Source: JANOAR01 sp031411235 (GTDB lineage: Bacteria; Verrucomicrobiota; Verrucomicrobiia; Verrucomicrobiales; Verrucomicrobiaceae). From it: DNA of 50,755 nt. The position numbers were made by a program, and so were the translations under genes. Position 1 is the first letter of the stretch, and each line of letters opens with the position of its first letter. Shown here piece after piece: positions 22,367 through 32,200 of this stretch. The DNA is taken from positions 1-50,755 of the forward strand of contig JANOAR010000232.1 in NCBI GenBank assembly GCA_031411235.1, written 5' to 3'. Below the pieces are notes generated by a model. It made no database searches. It was not told the origin of the DNA and saw only the letters and a list, made by a program, of their open reading frames with translations.

Positions 22367-23410
22367 ATGTCCTGCCATACCATCCCCGCCTGTGCTGCCC
22401 CGCAGCCCACCGTCATCGTCGCCCCGCCCTACCCCACCGACAGCGACAGCGCCGTTGGCACCGTGACGGGAGGCTCTGTCTCAGGCCTCAACACCAACGC
22501 CTTCCGCTACCCTGTCACCACCATGAGCGTCACCATGCCCGCCGTGGCCGGACTGGCGCAAGTAAGCTCCCTGGGCGCGAGCCAGTGGGCCGTGCCCGGC
22601 TTGCTCATTTGGGTGCCATCGTTCTCGGGCTACATCAGCGTCACGGGCACGAGCGGCGACCTCATCACCTTCCGCAACCTTACCGCTCCCGCTGGCTCGA
22701 TTGTAAGCGCTGGCACCGTGCTCGTCGTCGGCCCGCCCCCGCAGGCCACGGAGGAGGGTGAAGTATCCACCGTGACAGCGCTCGACTCCATCAGCGGCGA
22801 GTTCAGCGGCCTTCCCGTGAAGATGGATTACACTCTCGGTCAAGGGATGCACGGTGGCAGCAACGGATGGAAGCGCCTCGCGCTCAACCCCTTCCGCTAC
22901 ATGCCCTCCACGCCCGAGTTGCTAGTTGTAAAGCGTGATGCCGTCAATTCCGCCAGCGGCACTAACACTTACGCCGCCCATCTCGCGGCACCTATTTGGG
23001 GAGGCGTCGGCGTCCCCGCCCCAGCCACCATCACCTTTCCCTCATTCCCCGAACTTGACGCAGGACTCACCGTTCGCGCCTTAGTGGAGGTTGAATGGGT
23101 TATGGCCTGCCAAGTCGAAGGAACACTCTGCGTTGAAATCACCATCAACGGCGTTACGAAGCGCGTGGTGCAATTCTGTGCTGCGCTCGCCGCCAGCAGC
23201 ACGGCAGCCGGAGGCGTGGGCGGAGCGCTCGATACCAACATCCGCCACGAGGGGCCGAGCGGCACCTATCAGGTCATTATCCCTGTTCCGGCTGGAAACA
23301 CCGCCGTCAATGTCGATACCTACGTGCGCAAAAACGAACTCACCTCGGGCGCTCTCGACGCCAATACCCACTACGTCTTCACTCATCGCGTCCTCGGCTA
23401 CTACTTCTAA
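22367..23410 (+). CDS. Virion protein, possible fibre or appendage component
   Basis: 347 residues, follows the fibre-like gene by 6 bases. Not recognised. It is rich in Val, Thr, Ala and Gly, with a Pro-rich start (CAAPQPTVIVAPPYP) and strands such as VPGLLIWVPSFSGYISVTGT and TVRALVEVEWVMACQVEGTL. The C-terminal half looks like a jelly-roll-type surface module. Location between fibre and tail-hub-like genes supports a structural role. Confidence 0.55.
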   Translation: MSCHTIPACAAPQPTVIVAPPYPTDSDSAVGTVTGGSVSGLNTNAFRYPVTTMSVTMPAVAGLAQVSSLGASQWAVPGLLIWVPSFSGYISVTGTSGDLITFRNLTAPAGSIVSAGTVLVVGPPPQATEEGEVSTVTALDSISGEFSGLPVKMDYTLGQGMHGGSNGWKRLALNPFRYMPSTPELLVVKRDAVNSASGTNTYAAHLAAPIWGGVGVPAPATITFPSFPELDAGLTVRALVEVEWVMACQVEGTLCVEITINGVTKRVVQFCAALAASSTAAGGVGGALDTNIRHEGPSGTYQVIIPVPAGNTAVNVDTYVRKNELTSGALDANTHYVFTHRVLGYYF

Positions 23411-23413
23411 CCG

Positions 23414-25147
23414 ATGCCAATAGTCTTCCAGCACTACGCGCAAGGGGTGAACGCCTCCGCTCACCCGCGCCTACTGCCAGACGGCACGCTCGCCATACTC
23501 ACCAACGGCAGCGTCACGAGTGGATTCTGCGCCCCGCGCCCGCCGTTCATTCAGCACCAGCTTGCCTTACTCGACAGCTCCAGCACCAAGCGCTTTGGCA
23601 AGGGCGTGGTGCAGGGCGCTGGCCTCTACCTGAGCGAGCGCGGGCCGTGTATCATCCTCGCCGCCGACGGTTACCTGTTCCGATTCGACCTCACCGCCGA
23701 CACCCTGGAGCGCATCGGCAACAAGGTCTTTTCGAGATTCAGCGAGCGTGTCAACTTTTGTCAACGCGGCCCCTACTTCATCGCGCAAGATGGCATCTCG
23801 CCGCCCGTCGTCATTCGCCACAAGGCCGTCACCCAGGGCACTCATCCCACGCGCAGCGTGCCGTGTGGCACCCTCATGGCCGAAGGATGGGGGCGGCTCG
23901 CTGTGGCCTCGCCATGCCGCACCAAGATTTATTTCTCCAATCACATCGCCGATCCGGGCACCGATAACAATGGACGCGACACCGACGCCATCGCCAAAGA
24001 ACTGCTCTTCACGGAGGACACGAGTTACTTCAAAAACACCCGTTTCTTTCGCATCCCGCAGTCGTCAGGCAAAATCATTGGCATGACCTTCACGCCGTCC
24101 CTGAATGGCGACGGCGATCTTGGGCCGCTTGCCGTCTTCTGTGAAAAATCCGTGTGGCTCTACAACACCCGCGTCGCCCGCGAGTCATGGGGCGAGCAAG
24201 ACATCGCCTCCAACCCACTCCCCAAGATCGGAGCCTGCTCACCTGACTCGCTCATCGTGCGCGGCAATGATATTCTCTTCAGCGATTCAACCGGGCGCAT
24301 TCAACAGATGCGCATCGCCGTGCGCCGCAACGACGACGCCCGACTCAAAGCCTACGACGCCAACGTGTGGCCGCTCATCGAAGGCGATCACGATACCCAC
24401 ATTCATCGCCGCCTCGCTGCCCATCTACCCGAGCGACACACGCTCATCGCCGTTCACCCCGAGGTGATCCATCGGGACGACGGACGCACCACCATCCGCC
24501 ACAAGGCATTACTTGCCCTCAACGAAAACCCCGTCATCGAAGGCGCACAAGCCATTTGGGACGGCGAGTGGACGGGCGTGCATCCTGTGGCGATGATCGT
24601 GGCCCCATGGCGCGGCAGAGAGACGCTGTTCATTGTCTCGCTCGACAGCGACGGCACCAACCGCATCTATCGCCTCGGCAGCGAACCCGGCCCCGATCAA
24701 GCCAATGGCCGCAGTTGCCACCAACCCATGACCGCCGTAACGCGTGCCGACACCAGCGCTGAGCCGTTCAAGCCCAAGTCCTACAAGTCGGGCGGAATCA
24801 AGATTGGCAACGTCAGTGGCAACGTCAAGATCACAGGCGCTTGGATCAAAGACGGCCAACCTCCGCTGCCGTGGTTCACCGATAATCATCGCATTCCATC
24901 GGACTTCGATGGGGCATTCTCCCCCCCTCAAGATTTGCCCAGGCTCACGCCACCCGTCACCCCTGGAGGTAGCTTCACCGATGCCGCCGTCGCCATCACC
25001 ATTCGCGGGCAAGCGAGACTTGAGGACATCGTGATTGAAACCTCGGCTCTACCCATCACCCAGAGCAACAACGTCAACCCTTGCGCCGTCACCGAGCATT
25101 GCCGTATCCCTCAACTGTGTTGTGAAACCTACGACCTCAGCCCATGA
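23414..25147 (+). CDS. Tail hub/nozzle-like beta-rich virion protein
   Basis: 577 residues. Beta strands with alternating aromatic residues suggest a propeller-like body (LAILTNGSVTSGFC, GPCIILAADGYLFRFDL, LAVFCEKSVWLYNTR, LLFSDSTGRIQQMRI-like, LFIVSLDSDGTNRIYRLG). Large beta-propeller proteins at this place in short-tailed phages form the tail nozzle or tubular protein B, so that is my best guess, from context. Its end overlaps the collar-like gene by ATGA. Contains an unusual number of cysteines near the C terminus. Confidence 0.5.
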   Translation: MPIVFQHYAQGVNASAHPRLLPDGTLAILTNGSVTSGFCAPRPPFIQHQLALLDSSSTKRFGKGVVQGAGLYLSERGPCIILAADGYLFRFDLTADTLERIGNKVFSRFSERVNFCQRGPYFIAQDGISPPVVIRHKAVTQGTHPTRSVPCGTLMAEGWGRLAVASPCRTKIYFSNHIADPGTDNNGRDTDAIAKELLFTEDTSYFKNTRFFRIPQSSGKIIGMTFTPSLNGDGDLGPLAVFCEKSVWLYNTRVARESWGEQDIASNPLPKIGACSPDSLIVRGNDILFSDSTGRIQQMRIAVRRNDDARLKAYDANVWPLIEGDHDTHIHRRLAAHLPERHTLIAVHPEVIHRDDGRTTIRHKALLALNENPVIEGAQAIWDGEWTGVHPVAMIVAPWRGRETLFIVSLDSDGTNRIYRLGSEPGPDQANGRSCHQPMTAVTRADTSAEPFKPKSYKSGGIKIGNVSGNVKITGAWIKDGQPPLPWFTDNHRIPSDFDGAFSPPQDLPRLTPPVTPGGSFTDAAVAITIRGQARLEDIVIETSALPITQSNNVNPCAVTEHCRIPQLCCETYDLSP

Positions 25148-25611
25148 TCACCTCTCCACTCGCCAACGTCTTTAGCGCCCGCCTCGACATCCCGCCGCCG
25201 CCCGAATGTCTCGCCAATCCCGCCGCCATGCGGGAGTGGCTGCAAAAGAGCGCCGTCACCATGAAAGCCACAGGCGCGATCTTTGGATACACCATCGGCA
25301 CCATCGACGCCGCCAGTCCCGAAGATCGCGACAAGCCAAGGTTCAGCTACGACTCCACGGATCGTTACCTTGGCCTCGCCGTGTGGAGCGCCGACCGCCA
25401 AGGCTGGACGGTGGGAGGCAATATCGGCGAACTGAAGACCCTCGTTCGCTTTGGCGCTTCCGTTGCTGCCGATCTCGCTGCCCGTCCTCTTGCAGGATGG
25501 GTGCTCGCCGATGGCACCGCCGTAGGCGTCCCCGACCTCCGCGCCAGCGCCGCCCACTTCACCGGCACAGCGCCAGATTGGGGAGTTTACACCGTCGCCT
25601 ACACGGGCTAA
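25144..25611 (+). CDS. Tail-collar-like small virion protein
   Basis: 155 residues, ATGA-coupled to the preceding gene. The segment LAGWVLADGTAVGVPDLRAS (~118-137) resembles the phage tail-collar motif (GWLxCDGxxxxxPDLRxRF) that forms a trimeric head domain on short fibres. The N-terminal part is helical and Pro-rich. Likely a short tail-fibre or collar component. Confidence 0.5.
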   Translation: MITSPLANVFSARLDIPPPPECLANPAAMREWLQKSAVTMKATGAIFGYTIGTIDAASPEDRDKPRFSYDSTDRYLGLAVWSADRQGWTVGGNIGELKTLVRFGASVAADLAARPLAGWVLADGTAVGVPDLRASAAHFTGTAPDWGVYTVAYTG

Positions 25612-25640
25612 TTTTTGTTCCATTCGGCCACACTTTTTCC

Positions 25641-26597
25641 ATGCGCTTCCTCGTCTCCCACATCATCGACGTGATCGCCGAGCACATCGGCGGAGGCGGC
25701 TCGCAGCTCTGTTCATCTGCCGACGTGGCTCGCGTGTTGAAGCACTACAACCGCATCAACGAAATCCTCATGTCGCACCAGGACTGGCCAGGCACCGAGG
25801 ATAACATCTGCCTCCCCGTCTTTGACAGCGTCTTCACTTTGCCGCCGCGATTCGAGAGCATTAAAGCGTTTCGCAGCGACGCTGGCACCCTGCCTATCTT
25901 GCCCCTCGGCTTCCAATATCTCGAAGGCACATTGGCACAGTGTCACCCGGCCTCAGCGCTTCAATGCCTAGGCCAACACTTCGCCACCATGCGCGATTTG
26001 CCGCGCCCGCTGCCCGTGTTCGCTGTCACCGATGCCACCGAGGAATTCACCATCACCATCCACGGCACCGATGAGCAGGGCCGTCACCGCCGCGCTTCTC
26101 TCCCCGTGTTGCGAGCCTACCCCGACGTTTCTCCACAGAGCAGCAGCTTCACCTTCGCCACCATCACCGCCATCGTTAAACCGATCACCAAGGGCAATGT
26201 GGAGCTTGCCGGGTGGGATGATGCCACGGGAGAAATGCTCTGGCTCTCCAGTCTCGCACCCGATGAATCATCGCCCAGCCTCACCCGCTACACGATCCCC
26301 AACTTCGATCACTGCAAACCACAGCACGTCAAGGCCTGTGTCAGCGCCGCCTACCGCGAGCTATGGGACTTGAACGAAGTCGCCATCATTCAGGCGCGTG
26401 AACCTTACCGCCTCATGACGCAATCTCTCGCCCACTACGACCGCAGCGAAACCGGCCCCGGCAGCGAGTTCGCCGCCCGCGCCCTGAAGCTGCTCAAACA
26501 GCGTTCCGCCAAGGCTAAGATTGGCCAGGAAATCGCCGTCCCCATCCGCCGCAACAACGCCCTACCCAACCGCCACGGCTACTCTGTCCGAGGATGA
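25641..26597 (+). CDS. Tail adaptor or structural protein
   Basis: 318 residues from ATG 25641. The start MRFLVSHIIDVIAEHI is helical and amphipathic; the middle (HGTDEQGRHRRASLPVLRAY) is beta-rich; the end has long helices (PQHVKACVSAAYRELWDLNE and FAARALKLLKQRSAKAKIGQ). A helical bundle around a beta domain at this gene position would suit a portal-to-tail adaptor, but I cannot assign it to a family. The frame is open upstream of 25641 but only as antisense-like Arg-rich sequence. Confidence 0.5.
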   Translation: MRFLVSHIIDVIAEHIGGGGSQLCSSADVARVLKHYNRINEILMSHQDWPGTEDNICLPVFDSVFTLPPRFESIKAFRSDAGTLPILPLGFQYLEGTLAQCHPASALQCLGQHFATMRDLPRPLPVFAVTDATEEFTITIHGTDEQGRHRRASLPVLRAYPDVSPQSSSFTFATITAIVKPITKGNVELAGWDDATGEMLWLSSLAPDESSPSLTRYTIPNFDHCKPQHVKACVSAAYRELWDLNEVAIIQAREPYRLMTQSLAHYDRSETGPGSEFAARALKLLKQRSAKAKIGQEIAVPIRRNNALPNRHGYSVRG

Positions 26598-26601
26598 AGC
26601 C

Positions 26602-27057
26602 ATGAACGACCTTGCCCTCCCCTTCCCCGAGCTGGTAGATCGTTGTTACGCCGCGATCTCCGACCTCCTGCCAGCCGTCGAGTGCCCTCTCGCGCATTGC
26701 TTCACCCCAGGCCCACCCGCCAGCGGCTTCCACCTCTACTGCCGCAGTCTCAGCATTCCCGCAGGCTCTTTGGTTGTCTCGGAGAAGCACGAAACCGAGC
26801 ACCCTTACACGCTCTCGCAAGGCAACGTCATCGTGCGCAGTGTAGATGGCATATACCACCTCAACGCTCCATTCAACGGCGTCACCCAACCCGGCACCGA
26901 ACGCATCGTGTTCGCCGTCACCGATGCCGTTTGGACGACTCAGCACATCGTTCCTGACACCCTCACAGATCCCGAGGAAATCCGCCGCTACCTCTGCGCA
27001 CCCACCCGCCATCAACCCCGTTTGCAAACCCCCGCCACTCCCCTTTTCAACCCATGA
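26602..27057 (+). CDS. Cupin-fold phage protein
   Basis: 151 residues. The central part, CRSLSIPAGSLVVSEKHETE followed by HPYTLSQGNVIV and DGIYHLNAPFNGVTQPGTER, matches a small cupin protein seen in many tailed phages (PAGTLIVGxxHKTEH ... SKPGxRK ... DxxWxTxH); the closing WTTQHIVPDTLTDPEE also fits. His residues in KHETEH could bind a metal. Function in phages is not known. ATGA overlap with the next gene. Confidence 0.65.
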   Translation: MNDLALPFPELVDRCYAAISDLLPAVECPLAHCFTPGPPASGFHLYCRSLSIPAGSLVVSEKHETEHPYTLSQGNVIVRSVDGIYHLNAPFNGVTQPGTERIVFAVTDAVWTTQHIVPDTLTDPEEIRRYLCAPTRHQPRLQTPATPLFNP

Positions 27058-28061
27058 GCTTCCTTGTAGTTGGCGGAACATTAGCAACCGGCGGAGCGCT
27101 CACAGCAGGCGTCATCGGTGCAGGCGCAGCCGTCGCGGGCGTCGGCCTCACGGCCTACAACATGAGCGGAGGCGGCACCAAGGACGCCCAGGCCAACGCC
27201 TTGCGCGGCATGAACATTGACCCCAAGCTCATTGCCCAAATCCTCGGCAACGTCGAAGAATACAAGCCTGTGAACGTCGGGGCAGTCGTCAGTGAAACCG
27301 CCAACCGCAACGCCGGTGAAGGCGTCAATCTCGCCAACCGCAGCGCCAAAAAGCTAAACGCCCAAGCGGTGAAGGACGTGATGGACGCCATGTATCAGCA
27401 GTTCGGCGGAAAGGACGCCTACGAGCGTGAGCGCGGCGTCATCCTTGGCAATGTCGAGAGTCACCTTGCGGGCCAAGTCAGCAAGTCCACCGAGGCCGAT
27501 TTGAGCCGTCGCCTTCTTTCCAGCAACGTCACCGACCTCGGCGAAGGCTCCACCTCCGATGCTATGACGGGCTACCTCGGACTCACCAAGGAAGGCTTAC
27601 AGAGCCAAGGCCAAGAGCAGTTCCAGAGTCTCTATAATGGCTGGCGTCAAGCGCTGCCGCTGATTAACGGCAGTCAGATTCTCGACCGCTTCACCATCAC
27701 CCCCGACAACGCAGTGCAGTCGGAAATCGCCAACGCACAGAACGCCTATCAAAGCTCGATGGGTATGGCGGGCCTGGAGATGCAGGGACTGCAATTGCAG
27801 TATGGCGCGAACATGAACCAGACCAACGCCCAGCTTGGTTTGATCCAAAGTCAGGCCGCGCAAAAGCAGCAGATGCTTGGCAGCATCGTCAGCGGCATCG
27901 GCACCGCAGCAGGCGCGTATGCCGGAAGCCGCACCCCAGGCACCGATGGCCTCAATAAGCCCGTCCTATCAGCCTACCCCGGCGGCACCAATGCGGGCTA
28001 CAACTACAATCCCAACGTCACCGGCGGAGCGCGGATGCTCTCAGACCGTCCCATCACCTGA
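27054..28061 (+). CDS. Internal virion (ejection) protein, small
   Basis: 335 residues. An N-terminal Gly/Ala membrane-like stretch (ATGGALTAGVIGAGAAVAGV) is followed by long amphipathic helices and a Gln/Met-rich helix (MAGLEMQGLQLQYGANMNQT). That layout, followed by two more helical proteins of increasing size, is that of podovirus internal virion proteins, which are ejected into the cell ahead of DNA to form a conduit. Assignment is by architecture and order. Confidence 0.55.
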   Translation: MSFLVVGGTLATGGALTAGVIGAGAAVAGVGLTAYNMSGGGTKDAQANALRGMNIDPKLIAQILGNVEEYKPVNVGAVVSETANRNAGEGVNLANRSAKKLNAQAVKDVMDAMYQQFGGKDAYERERGVILGNVESHLAGQVSKSTEADLSRRLLSSNVTDLGEGSTSDAMTGYLGLTKEGLQSQGQEQFQSLYNGWRQALPLINGSQILDRFTITPDNAVQSEIANAQNAYQSSMGMAGLEMQGLQLQYGANMNQTNAQLGLIQSQAAQKQQMLGSIVSGIGTAAGAYAGSRTPGTDGLNKPVLSAYPGGTNAGYNYNPNVTGGARMLSDRPIT

Positions 28062-28069
28062 TTCCTCCC

Positions 28070-29236
28070 ATGCTCCCCCAATTTGACCCCAGCGTTTTGC
28101 AGCTCCCGCCAGCGATGGACGTTGGAAGCCTCTTCATGCGCAGCTTCTCCCAAGCCCGAGACACCATCTGGCAAGGTCAGGATCGTGCGCAAAAACAGCA
28201 GCAGCAGGCCGAAGAAAACGCCTTTGATGCCGTCATGCGCCCCATCGAATTGCAGAAGGCGCAGCTTGGCCTCGACATGCAAAAAGCCCAGCTCGCGCGC
28301 CAGGCCGCTGGCGTTTCCGGCGCACGCGCCAGGACGCAGTCCGAGACGGCGCACTTCTCCGCGCGCGCCGTCGAGTCCCATGCGTTGCTCACCCTTGACC
28401 AGGAAACCGCCCGCTTTGAAAACGAATTGGCCGCGACGCGACAGCCCACAGGTCAACCCGGCGATGCCGCCACCGCCGCGAGTGTAGCGCGCTCCGATGC
28501 TGCCGTGAGCAAGTCCGGCAAAGATCCCGCCGCCGTCCCCTTGGACGTTTCTCTCGCCCCCAGCGACGAGGCCCCCGCTGCACCTGCGGCTAAACCAGTC
28601 ATCCCGCCGCGCGTCGCCAAGGTGGAGGCTTTCATTCGGCACCGCGAAAACCTCGGCAAGCTCATCGAATCCGCCACACCAAGCCAGAAAGGAAAATTGA
28701 TGCAACTGGCGAGCCGTATGGATGAGACCGCGTCACTCGATCCCGACGTGGCCGACGCCATCACCGACCGCCAGCTAAGCCGTCGCAAGGAAGCTGCAAA
28801 GGCCCGCATCGAAACCGCCAAATCCTTCGCCCGTGATGGCGCGGGTGCCTACTCCCACTTTATGCAAGGGCGCGACATCGGCAGCATGGATGAGGATGAC
28901 ATCACCGCCGATCATCTTGAGGCCATCGCCTCGGGCTACGAATCCTACGTCGGCCCCAGGGGCAACTGGGAGAAGGATCGTGCCGCTATCCTCGCCGCCT
29001 CCACACCAGTGCCCGCCAAGGCTCCCACACGCACCGATGTTGACCGCTCCTATCAGGCGCTACTCCATGCCGCCAAGACCGCCGAAGAAAAGGCAGCATT
29101 AAACGCCGCCTATGCCAAGGCGCTTGAACCATTCTCAGGCGTCAGCCCCACCGTCGTCACACCCGCCGCCACGCCCGCCACACCGCCAGGAATCGACCCC
29201 GCCTCAGCCACCACTACACGCTCACTGTTCAAATAA
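28070..29236 (+). CDS. Internal virion protein, medium
   Basis: 388 residues. Mostly helix with Gln/Ala-rich coiled-coil (AQKQQQQAEENAFDAVM and LQKAQLGLDMQKAQLARQAA), an Ala/Pro linker near 150-185, and a C-terminal helical part ending in Pro/Ala/Thr low complexity. Fits an ejection protein between the small one at 27054 and the giant at 29239; start codons follow the preceding stops by 8 and 2 bases. No enzyme motif seen. Confidence 0.5.
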   Translation: MLPQFDPSVLQLPPAMDVGSLFMRSFSQARDTIWQGQDRAQKQQQQAEENAFDAVMRPIELQKAQLGLDMQKAQLARQAAGVSGARARTQSETAHFSARAVESHALLTLDQETARFENELAATRQPTGQPGDAATAASVARSDAAVSKSGKDPAAVPLDVSLAPSDEAPAAPAAKPVIPPRVAKVEAFIRHRENLGKLIESATPSQKGKLMQLASRMDETASLDPDVADAITDRQLSRRKEAAKARIETAKSFARDGAGAYSHFMQGRDIGSMDEDDITADHLEAIASGYESYVGPRGNWEKDRAAILAASTPVPAKAPTRTDVDRSYQALLHAAKTAEEKAALNAAYAKALEPFSGVSPTVVTPAATPATPPGIDPASATTTRSLFK

Positions 29237-29238
29237 TC

Positions 29239-32200
29239 ATGGCCTACACCGACACGAACGTTGACGACATTCTTGCCATCGCCAGCGCGGACGGTCACAC
29301 GCCAGAAGAAACCGCCCAGGCCTTGCGCCGCTGGCAGGGTGGAGTGCTAGAGGAGATGCACGGCAGCGTAGAGCCCGATGCCTTCATGCGCGGACAGTCG
29401 CGGCTTGACGAGCAAATCGCCACCGCCACCAGCACCCTCGCCAACCGGCACTACATCGCCAAGGCGGAGGAAGTCATTCCCGACGTGAATGAGCGCATCG
29501 TCTGGCAAGAAAAGCTCAACGCCCGCCACCGGGGCAGCGATGGCAACGACTCCGAATGGACGCCCGAGGATCAAACCCGCTTCGACACCATCAACCGTTC
29601 CTTCGACGCCCCGGCCTGGAACGCCCGCCGCTCCACTGTGGCCCATCGCCTCGACATCAATGGCGCGGAAGTGGGCACGCTCAACCTCGACCTCGGCGCA
29701 TCCCCCGGCGAAACCTCTATCGCCACCATCGCTGGCAAAGGCGGCACGAAACACATCGCCATTCCCACGCCTTCGCAAAAAGAAGTGGATCACGAAATCA
29801 TCGCCGAAGTGGAGAAGGTCACCACGGCAAAAAAGGAGGCAGCAGACCTTCGCCACACCCTCCTCACCATGCCCCCCAATGAGGGGTCTATCGGCATGGT
29901 TGCACAAGCGGAGCGATTCGATGGCTTCGCCAAGGAATCTGAGCGCCGTATCTCCGAGCTGCGTAATGGCGGCATCGCCGCCCTGGTGCAGGAGCGAGTC
30001 ACCCAGAAAATCAAAGACGAGCCCGTCGCCGACAAGGAGCTTGATCTTGGCCGTGGCATTCTCTCCGCGACAGGCAACTTTTTCAAAGCCATCCCCATTG
30101 GCGCGGTCAAGGCCAGCGTCAACACCGTGGGCGGATTGGGCGACATCGCCAGCATCGCCATCGGCGACAACGCGCTGGTGCAATGGCGCAAAGAAAACAT
30201 TCACGCCATCGAAGAGAACGGCCTCGGCGGTATTATCAAAGGTCTAAATGTCAACCCGCGCCAACGCGACACCTTCGCTACTCAAGCGGGCGACGTCATC
30301 GGCCAAATTCTCCCCGTCGTCGCCGCCTCTCTCACCACCTCGGGCGCAGCTTCGGCCATCGGCACCGCCAACATCGCCCGCGCCGAGTCCGCCCTACTTG
30401 CCGCCACCGATGTCAGCAGCACACTAGCCGCGATGGAAGGCGTCAGCGCCGCCCGCATGGTTGCGGCCAGAGCCATAGCCGTCAACGCAGGCGTTAACGT
30501 CGAGTCAGCCATCGCCGCCGCCCCCAAGCTCATCCAATCCGCCTCCCAAGCCACCGCCGCAGGCACCATGTTGCCTATGGGCGCAGCGATTGGCAGCGAC
30601 CTCGGCGACCACTACCAAATGAACCCTGAGCAGAAGCGAGCCATAACGCTCGCCGGGATGCTCGTCATGCCCGTCATCGAATTAGCCAGTGGCGGCACCC
30701 TGCACGGCAAGGCCGCTGCCGCAATGATGGGCGTCGCACCCGCCGCAGAAAAGAGCATCCTTACCGAAACCCTCACCCAGGGCGCGAAGATGGCCGCGAT
30801 TGGAGCCAGCAACGATCTCGCCGTCAACCTCGTCGGCGCTGGCCCCGGCTACACAGGCGAGATGCCCAACCCATTCGACCTCGTCAACCGCGCCCGTGAT
30901 TTCGCCCTCGGAGCCATCCCCGGCGGACTCATGGCCTTCGCTACGCACCGAGCCCCGGCAACCAAAACCGACGCCACAAACCCCCACCCCATTCTCAGCA
31001 TCGGTGGCAAGCCCTTCCAAGTGCCCATCGAAGGCGGACTGCCGCGCCCCGTGATGCCGGAATTGCCCGCCGTGGAAGTGGCTCCCACAGCGGTGGCCGC
31101 GCCACCAAAACCCGAGCCAGTCGCACCCGTCGAACCGCCGCTCATCATCGAAGGGGATCCGGCGATGGAGGCCCGCACACCCATCGTTGACAGCATTAGC
31201 GTGGAAAAGAATCCATCCGGTAACACTATTGCAAATACGACAGTCACAGAATTTGAATCTGATTTGACGCTTGGCCACATGAGCGCCGATGAGCAAACCG
31301 AGGCGACGCGATTTGCTCGCCAGATCGGGGCTGATGTGCCAGCCGCCATTGCTGAATACAATCAACGATTCGGCAAGCATGTCAGTGCCGACAACGCTCG
31401 TGAACTTGATCCGATGTGGCAGCGCTCCAAAGAAGATCGCCAACGCCTCTCAGGTGCCCTCGGGGTGCCCGCAGGAAAGCTCGCGCAACTCGTCTTCGAT
31501 CACCAAATTGCCCAACTCCATGATGCCGATGTTTACATGCTGGCAGGCGGTCAAGCCTCAGGTAAAACCAGTTCCACCAAGGCTGATTCCAGTGCCGCAT
31601 CCCTCATCTATGACAACACGTTCAGCAATCCAATCAGGGCTGAATCCAACATCGAAAAAGCGCTGGCAGGCAACAATCGCGTCACTGTCCACTTCGTTTA
31701 CAAGCCGCTAGAGGAATCCATCATCGGGGCTATTGATCGGGCTAATAGCGAAAATGGACGCGTTGAGCTGCCTGGTCAAATGGCAAGAACGCACCTCGCT
31801 TCGCAGCGCACATTTTTAGGGCTTGCTGAAAAATACCGCGACAACCCAAATGTCACCTTCAAGGTTACTGATTACACGGGCAACATAGCCAAGCCATCCA
31901 CAGTCGAAGAACTAGCTGGACGCGCCTACAACCAACCAGTTGAAGAAATCCAGAGCCATGCTATCAGTGTCGCCGATGAATACCTCGCCGCCCACTCCGC
32001 CGACTTCGATCAAGGTTTCAAAGACCGCTTCGAAAAAGCATTGGGCGGACGTAGCCCACGAGGAAATGATGGAAAACCTTCGACAGTCGAGTCTCAAGTA
32101 TCCAGTCCCGCAGGTGCCACCGGGGATCAAACTCCTCAAGCAGGGTTAGCTAAAGAAGAGGTTCCCGCCCCCGCCACCAGCACCAAAAACGCCACCGTAG

